DNA from: Echinarachnius parma
Taxonomy: Eukaryota > Echinodermata > Echinoidea > Clypeasteroida > Echinarachniidae
Direction: 5' to 3'
NCBI GenBank assembly: GCA_037951105.1
Contig: JBAMJV010007763.1
Location: 62,001 to 126,000 of the forward strand
Length of the DNA stretch: 64,000 nt
Below, piece after piece: positions 56,661 through 64,000 of this stretch (the stretch's first letter is position 1; the number at the start of each line of letters is the position of its first letter). The notes under the pieces were generated by a model that was not told the origin of the DNA, made no database searches, and saw only the letters and a list, made by a program, of their open reading frames with translations. A program made the translations under genes and the position numbers.

Positions 56661-59305
56661 TTGTGTCTGTATATCGGTCTAATCATGAGGGAGATTATAT
56701 TAAGTATTGCTTAAATTTAAGATATCAAATGTCGATATAAATTATTTCGAGTGAAACAAATGCAAAAGCTCCCACTGACGGAGGGGGAATACTCCCTACA
56801 CCCCACACCCCTACTTTCCCACACCCCTAACCCCCCCCCCCCCCCCCCCTCCCTCGAGCGCTTTGCTACCTCGCATCATTCCCCCACTTCTCAAGGAAAA
56901 GTATCTTAGTAAAAACAAATTAGCGCTCTGTAGTTCCGTGAGTTAAGTTAATACAAATTTCTGGAACTCCTATTAGAAGACATCCGCGAATTTTAAAAAG
57001 AGTTGTAGGAAGTGAAGATCGAGATTCATGAAAACAAGTAAAATTAAGCCATTAATTATGTTACTTTTAAATATTTACTCTTTCCTGTTTCTTTTCACGT
57101 CTTTACTCAATGTCCGTATATTGTAATAGATAAAAAAAAAAAACATGAGCCAGAGAAATAATTGTTTGATTTCGATTTCAAACCATGGAAACAGGTGAAA
57201 TATATTTTGTTGGAATTTCAGAAATGGTTTTAAATTGATACAATGACATATTTTGTTTGTTTAATGGATGTGAGACACAGCCGCAGGATACACGAATTTT
57301 ATAAAAAAATGTCACGTAGTGGTAATGTGAACAAGAGAACTGCTGGATAGTATTGATTTTGTAAAAGCCTTGGTCATTACTTCATAGGATTGAATCGGCA
57401 AAAGTAGAGCGATAGTTTTGTGATTCAGCTCCACGTGCCAGTTTGGGAAGTGGCTATATGGTGTATTATTCATGAACCAGTTGTCGCGACAAACCAATAT
57501 TGTAATCACTATGGAAAACAAGAGAAGTGAAACTTCCAACCGATAACAGATTGCATTTTGTTTCATAACACATTATTTGCGTAATAATTGAAATCAGTGA
57601 AGGTGTTCAAGTTGCATGGTTGCCAACAACGTGTATCTAGACATGGCATCGATGACCATGCAAGGGTTTATATTCTCTCTCTCTCTCTTCCTAATAATTG
57701 TTAAAACTAACATTACAATTAACTTTGTCGCTAAATTCTTACATTACTCAAGGGCAGCGCCATGACTTCAGCATCCTGGTAGGATCATGCGTAAGGCACG
57801 ACACTCACGTAACTTTCTAGCGTATGTTAGCTACAGAGCGCGCGTCGTGCGTGTAACAATCAATAAGCACTTTGAATAGCGCCATCTGACACGATCGTCG
57901 CCAGCCCCTTTAAGTGAATGCAACATTGTTTTGTTAATCATCATGGTAACGTCTGCTACTGTTAATAACGTCACACAATACCTTGGGAGATCAGTTTTTA
58001 GTCCATTCTTTAAGAGTGCATGTTTTGGCTGCCTAGAAGCTTGTAAAGTTGGATATTGGCTATTTTTTTAAAATGTTTTCTGCGGAGATTTGTTAACTTA
58101 GAACACATTAGTTCGACTAGTAATACTATCTGTGCCCGTGTGAGTGAAGTTTCGTGGTGAGCATATTAACTTAGAGGTCCTCCTTGTTGACTTGTATTAC
58201 AATCTTGGCTATTGAAAACAGCAGCTGCACTGGTTCCAGTAACGTTTGGACGGACGCGGTTGTGCTACATTTTAAGTTTTTAGAAGAATCCGAGGAGTTA
58301 CAATCAGCAAAACGGTATGTTTTCCTCCACCCTTTGTCTTTCTTTAAGAAGACAAAACCAAATTGCCTTTTTTCTAATTTATCAGACATTCACTCATTTC
58401 ATTTAAATATTATCCAAAGTACAATACAGTTTTAAACAGTTAATTTTACAGAATTGTTACAAAATTCAAAATTGCGAACATATTTGATAAATACCTCAAA
58501 GGTACATTCACCTGTAACCATTTGTGTTTATATATTAATGCATAAAGAATTAAATACTACCAATACTTCATAATCACGCAGATGATGCAAGAATGTGTGA
58601 TGTTAAATTCACCATTGGTGAATGTTTTTAAAGTAGTAAACAGTTTCTCGGTCCTCTAACAGCCCAGGCCCTATTTTAACAGATTATTGAACAACAAATT
58701 GTGTATACGTTAGACTGGTCAACTATTCTTAATACTTCCATAACACTCTTTGTTTTTCTCGTATATCTATGTGTGTATTTTGGAGGTTGGAGGGCCCCTG
58801 GTGGGTGGTACTGTTTGTGTTTAATTATGCTTAATTAATTTTAATTGAAATATCAATATGACTAGAATAGTCTTGCTGCTCATATAATAATGATTGTCAC
58901 AATAGGTATTCAGCTAAAAATGACAAAATATTATAATGAATTAATTGCTTGGTGATTAATAACTTTAGAACAGTTCCAATTATGAAGATTAGCAATTATG
59001 CTCAATGATTTGATATTTTGTTTCTTTGTGTAGTGTAGCTTTGTTATAGTGATTTACTTTTGTAAATGTTTTACTAACATTAATGTTCCAATTCATTTAA
59101 ATGCGAATGTAACAATTGCTACTATTACATTATTAGTTATACTATGTATGTTCTGTGTTCAATGTACACTGATCCTTTCAGCACTGCTGCTGATCAGTTT
59201 GAAATGTATACCAAAATAAATAAATAATAAATAAATAAAATAAATTTTGTTTGTTTGGCCACTGACAGATCAGACCTACTTGATGAAAAATAACGTAAAT
59301 GTTTA
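56660..59305. other. Non-coding beyond the duplication
   Basis: Homology with copy 1 fades by about 56880. A poly-C tract is at about 56830-56848. I see no gene that I can support; a doubtful exon at 58216-58314 is discussed among the rejected items. Confidence 0.4.
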
Positions 59306-59308
59306 TAC

Positions 59309-59329
59309 CAGGGGCCGCGGAACAGAGGT

Positions 59330-59364
<35 letters not shown>

Positions 59365-59497
59365 GGGGGGGGCTGCTCAGCCCCTCCACTTTTTAGCGGC
59401 TTAAAACAAGGAAATTAACTAAGCACAAAATAATACTTATAATAACAGCCCAAATGACGTCAGCCCCCCTCACTTTCAAACCTTTCTGCGGCCCCTG
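59309..59497. mobile_element. MITE, CAGGGGCCGCGG ends, 5-bp target duplication
   Basis: Ends CAGGGGCCGCGGAACAG and CTGCGGCCCCTG. TATAC at 59304-59308 and 59498-59502. Contains a G run of over 40 bases (about 59328-59372). Sister of 20505-20695. Confidence 0.85.
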
Positions 59498-59649
59498 TAT
59501 ACATAAATAACATTGTATAATGAGTAGCAAATTGTCTATGCTATGTACAGAACAAAAATAAATCGAGTGATATTTAATTTCAACTTAAAAATAACGTATT
59601 TGATAACTTGATTAGTTAAACTTCCTTTATACAAAACAAAATTGGTAGG

Positions 59650-59900
59650 AAGAAGTTATTACTTATATAGTGCCCTATTCACAACGTATCATGGCGCTTA
59701 CAAATATTACAGTTCAAATATCAAAAAGTAGCAACCAGATATTTACGTCAGGAACTAGAAAGAATCAAGGGGGAAAGGAATGATTGTAGGTGCTTTTTGA
59801 AGGTAAGGTACATGAAGTAATTTCTATAATGTAATGTGGTAGAGCATTCCATAATACAGAGCTTACATGAAGACTGAGATATATTTACTGAGTGTAATCA
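59650..59900 (-). mobile_element. Dispersed repeat fragment, relative of 25985-26780
   Basis: TTACTTATATAGTGCCC, then ATGGCGCTTACAAATATT and a TAGAGCATTCCATAA block in the same order as the longer copy. Confidence 0.4.
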
Positions 59901-60547
59901 ATTGGGTGGGGAGGGGGGGGGGGGGACTCTTGCCCAACCCCAATACAATTAAATCATGGTTATTTCTAATTCTGATACCATGCCTAAAAAAAAGGGTTGA
60001 TTCTTGAAAAATGAACTCAGATTCTACTTCACGTCAAGTCCACTTTCCTTCCCCTATGCAACCAGAATGCATAATTACATGTATAAAATATCCCCCATAA
60101 TACAGTGCAAGGGCTGACACCCAACTCACAATAAACCATCTTCCCCTATCTATGCCCTTTCCTGCTCCTTCGCTCCCTAGGGGGTCGTTTTGTCTACTAT
60201 GGTTTTACTTTGTTCATTGTTGTTGTATCATAAGAATATGGAATTTGATGCAATGTTTGAACTGTTTATGTCCCTTTGCGAATATTTGTGGGGTTGCATA
60301 TTTTATGATAATGTTTTCGTCATGAAACAAATATTAATCTGTTTTCCCAGTCCGTAGCATCATGACGCACTTATCCACGTCTGTACATTGCGTACATTCC
60401 TTAGGTTTATAGTTCAAGTCAAAAAATGCAAACGCTCCCATATTGTGGCAGGGGGCACACCTTCCCACGGTTTGTCCGCTTCGCCCCTTAGGGCTTGGTC
60501 GCTTCGATCCTCGCAACGACAGACTCCACCCGCTGCTATGGCTTGCC
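59900..60547. other. Non-coding, nothing supported
   Basis: A G run lies at about 59913-59924. No gene or bounded element recognised. Confidence 0.4.
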
Positions 60548-60551
60548 TTAA

Positions 60552-60872
60552 AGGGTTCTAGTAACTTTGTTGACATGTGCAAAAAGGTGATGAATGTTGA
60601 TGCAATGTATATTGTTGTTATTCTCGTATGTCCACCAGGGTATTGTGTGAAAAATTCAAGTCGAATGGACATAGTTTAAAATGCCAAGTAATGAGCGAAA
60701 ATGCAAAGTGATATTCATAACTCACTGCACTCACTTTGTACATCGAAGAAAAACTCGCCCGGAGTTTTTCTTATCTGAATGCTTCATCATACATAATCTT
60801 TGTAACGAAAGGGAAATTTGAAAAACCCGAAACCTGTAATTTTGAGGATTGGGACCATGTTACTAAGTCCTT
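60552..60872. mobile_element. MITE, AGGGTTCTAGTAAC ends, TTAA duplication
   Basis: Left end AGGGTTCTAGTAACTTTG after TTAA 60548-60551; right end GTTACTAAGTCCTT before TTAA 60873-60876. Truncated relatives begin at 6977, 17594, 28944 and 47205. Confidence 0.75.
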
Positions 60873-61659
60873 TTAAGTAGACAGCCCTGCGCTGATAAGA
60901 ATTTGTTTATCCCGCCAAACAATAATATTCATGTGCTTATTCGACACTGAGTGTAATGAAAAATAATACGAATTGGAATATTTAACGAACATGTTAAGTG
61001 TTTATGGTATAGTACACATTAAATAAGTCCTTTCATTGGGTACTTAATAAATCTGAAATGTAACGACTTTTCTTTAACCAGCAATCTTTTTTTTTTTCAA
61101 ATATAATCTCTATTACTTGTTGCAATGTTGATTGTTGATTATTCCTTGTTACTTATCAGCATTCTTATTCATAATTGTAATAATTTCGATAATATTTTCA
61201 ATAACAAAGACCCCCGTCAAGGGATCAGCACTAACGTGAGGAACATTAGTGATGATTGGTTGGATACAATTTTATGCAATGTATTGTTAAACTGATATGT
61301 CACACTAGTGTGACTATTTGTTAAATATGTGGCCCGAGTTATGAGCAAAAAATGCAACGTGATATTTAAACAAAGTTACTGCACGAAAAGATGTATCAAT
61401 CAATGCTAACGTTATTGTGTTTTTTAAAAAGAATACAACATAATAACCAAGAGAATATTCACTCATAATTATTTCAGTCAAAGGTTGTATTATCCTATAC
61501 GATAATTGTGTATAGTGACCGGAAACCTGTCCCATGATTTTATTGTTGATACGAATACAACTAGGTATAAGGGGAACCGCTAGAATTACATATTTATTTT
61601 GAGGATTGTACAATGTTACTAATCGTCCTTTTATGCTTAATTCGTATTATTTTTCGTCA

Positions 61660-61945
61660 TTATTCTTCTACCTTCCTTTATCTTCTTCTTCTTCTCTTTT
61701 TTTTCTTCCTTCTGCTAATTTTTTTGCTTTGTTCTTGTTATTGTTGTTGTTATTCTTTTCTTCATTTCCTTCTTCTTTTCATCTTCTTATCTTCCTTTTC
61801 CTTCTGTTTCGTCTTTTTCTGTTCTTCCTTTCTTTACTTAATTTTTATTTTCTTCATCTTTTCCTTGTTCTTCTTTTTTCTTTCTTCCTTTTCTACGTTT
61901 GTAGTTTGTCTCTTCGTCTTACTCCTCTTTACCTTCTTCGAAACT
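61660..61945. repeat. Long pyrimidine-rich tract
   Basis: About 285 bp of T and C on the plus strand with few interruptions. The two Phe/Leu/Ser-rich frames through it look like membrane proteins but are compositional artefacts. Confidence 0.85.
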
Positions 61946-61959
61946 TTCCTTACTAATAA

Positions 61960-62200
61960 CAAACCTCCAAATGTAACCCAATGCCCTACAGAAAACATAG
62001 GAGGCTCCATGATTAAAACCGTATTCGCCATTGCCAAATCTATTCAGGGTACTTGTCTGACATTAATATAGTATTAGTTACCTTGCTAACATACCGTTGA
62101 ATACGGGGTGTAATTATGTTCAGAGTTGTTCAGATAACTAATACATCGCCAGCTCACTCAATGTTCATCTAAAGATAGAAAAAGTACTGTGTCACGTTTG
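61960..62200. repeat. Repeated block, copy 1 of 2
   Basis: Shares in order ATAGGAGGCTC, CATTGCCA, TTAGTTACCT, GCTAACA and TCTAAAGATAGA with 63700-63930. The pyrimidine-rich stretch before it also has a shorter parallel at 63420-63480. Confidence 0.6.
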
Positions 62201-63690
62201 TAGTGATATCTATTACTGAATAATAATTCAAGAGTATAACAAGCAAATGTCAATCAAACTACAGCAACTGACAATACACGCCATTGAATGGGCAAAGGTG
62301 GATTAATTGCATTACAAAAAACTAGAGCTGTACAGTTTACATAACAATTAACACACTAGGAACGATAAGGAAACTTACTGCAATAAGCTATTCTTGATTT
62401 AACTGTCCGAATTACCTAGTTAAGTTGAAACTTGCATAATCAAAATGGACTCTACTTATGACATAATGCTTATATATTTATGTGGAAAAAACCGTTGTTA
62501 TTTCTAATGTCCAAAAAACGTAAAGAAACAATCATTTTCGGGGCATCACATCATCACTTGTTTGCATTATTACACCAAATCTGTTTTGGTTTAATTTTGG
62601 TCGCAAAAATCTCACAATGGCTAATTACGTTTTCAGAATTGTATATTTATGCGGAAACCACGTTTAATTGATTGCCATGAAAATCTTCATATAATTTTGT
62701 TTTTAAGTCAATTTGTATTCTAAATATTTGGATATGTGGTCTAACAGTAGTAAAGCAAATTATAACTTTTTTATTTTCAAATACCGATCACACAACATTT
62801 GAGGAACATACTAAAACAATTCTTAAGATAAAAATCTATTTTAATGTTCATTAACTTTAGGAACAAAATTTTCTAAAATAAAACATGTTGATATTCATGA
62901 TAGCATTTACAATTATAAATCATAATCACTATCCTAATCCTATGAGTATTCTGTTATATTCACTATCCTATCCTATACTATACAACATATAGCCCAATAA
63001 CCACACATTGCCCTACACCAATAACCTTCATTCCTATCCATCTTTCCCTGTTCACGATTTAATTATGAACGGGGTTAAACAAACGTTGAATTGGTTTTGA
63101 TTGGTATAATAAATTGAAAACAGGCAATACAAACCATATACAATAAATCATATATCTGTATAAAGGGAGCTTTAATCCACATAACCATTATTGGTTACTG
63201 CAGTAAGAGAAAGTGGGTGCAGCAGGCCGAATATCAACCCCAAAGAGTATGGAACAATTGACATTTCTATTCAAATATGTAATGTATTTAAACATAACAA
63301 TTGTATCACCTACACAGTACATTGTTTGTCTTCTCTTGAAACCTACACTCGCCTCAAAGTGAAGTGTCAATGTTCCATTTCTGATTGTTGATCTTCTTCA
63401 ATATAATATTAGACTTTCAATTCATTATTTTCTTCATTATTGTTCTACTCCATCCTTCTATCGCTATTATTGTTCCTGTATTTTAGTTGTAATAACAAAG
63501 TTCTCAGCTCTGCTGTAATTTACCTCTCCTTTTGCGTGTCAAATTTTGTCAGATGTAACACAACGACAAGATAAATAGTGTTATGGTTTTGTGTCGCTAT
63601 TATAGTAATTACATAATTGTTTTGTTTCAAATTAAATTATAATTTATGCTTTAATATAAACGAACAGCATCTTCGAGTTTTCGAATACTA
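62200..63690. other. Non-coding, AT-rich
   Basis: No supported feature. Confidence 0.4.
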
Positions 63691-63699
63691 ATGACAATT

Positions 63700-63930
63700 A
63701 ACAACCTCTATAATAAACCAATACATCCCCCACAGGAACACTATAGGAGGCTCTGTATTTATTGTATGTGTCATTGCCATAAACTGATAAGGAACTATGT
63801 TAATATTTATGAATGTATAATCAGTTACCTAGCCAACACAACCGTGCTACACTCGTACAATTATTTATATGACGTGCAGATACATCGTCATCACTATAGG
63901 CTCAGTCTGCATATAAAGATAGAACACGAC
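63700..63930. repeat. Repeated block, copy 2 of 2
   Basis: Counterpart of 61960-62200. It contains GCATATAAAGATAG near 63909, which would pass as a TATA box, but no exon is visible before the window ends. Confidence 0.55.
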
Positions 63931-64000
63931 TCTGTCCGACCTTTGTTGCTGAAACGGATGAACAACTTACATACACCACGGAGACGAATCACATTGTTTC

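Noticed and set aside
56327..56740. Several Cys-Val and Thr-His repeat frames
   Set aside because: Translations of the (GT)n microsatellite in different frames.
58216..58314. Possible exon with a Myb/SANT-like phrase (VWTDAVVLHFKFLEESEEL) and donor GTATGT
   Set aside because: There is an AG before it and a donor after it, but no upstream Met exon and no downstream partner exon was found, and the similarity is short. Not enough support.
61606..62071. Two Phe/Leu/Ser-rich frames that look like membrane proteins
   Set aside because: Composition of the pyrimidine tract alone explains them; no similarity to any family recognised.

Overview
This window looks like repeat-rich, AT-rich nuclear DNA of an invertebrate animal. 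There are no bacterial operons. It holds spliced genes with phase-1 introns and GT/AG boundaries, many MITE-like elements, tRNA-derived SINEs, simple repeats and one very young LTR retrotransposon. That retrotransposon has the Gmr1-type domain order (integrase before reverse transcriptase), described mainly from deuterostomes, so a marine invertebrate deuterostome is my best guess. The species cannot be fixed from the sequence alone.

The only convincing host genes are two plus-strand paralogues of a secreted protein with a Ser/Thr-rich mucin-like stalk and a C-terminal LamG / concanavalin-A-like lectin domain. Gene 1 enters at the left edge (exons 1-183, 2332-2673, 4024-4658). Gene 2 can be built in full: exons 28859-28919, 30079-30327, 31564-31773, 32507-33244 and 35199-35839, all introns phase 1, 632 codons. 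It starts with a signal peptide and ends at a stop codon matching that of gene 1. The genes lie in a tandem segmental duplication: roughly 1-18500 (copy 1, continuing left of the window) and roughly 31594-56660 (copy 2). Comparing the copies gives empty sites, so many later insertions can be bounded exactly.

Insertions seen only in copy 1 include a 1.1 kb GC-rich element (566-1656), a compound foldback region (about 4867-9291), a MITE at 16676-17163, and a 2.16 kb array of 256-bp units (10301-12458). Each array unit carries a tRNA-like gene. Eight tRNA-like copies are present, two inverted and six direct, and the whole array sits between 11-bp direct repeats as if it moved as one piece. Insertions seen only in copy 2 include a 4.69 kb element with 5-bp target duplication (35924-40616) starting 84 bp after the gene 2 stop codon, an hAT-like MITE (44131-44353) and the 7.9 kb LTR retrotransposon (47630-55534, coding strand minus).

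The LTR element has same-length LTRs with no difference that I found on reading, a tRNA-Pro-like primer site, a Gag with a SCAN-like region and two zinc knuckles, protease and integrase. Most of its reverse transcriptase and RNase H is deleted, so it is a young non-autonomous copy. The interval between the duplications (about 18.5-28.4 kb) and the right end (56.9-64 kb) hold SINEs, MITEs, LINE-like fragments, homopolymer and pyrimidine tracts, and no gene I can support.
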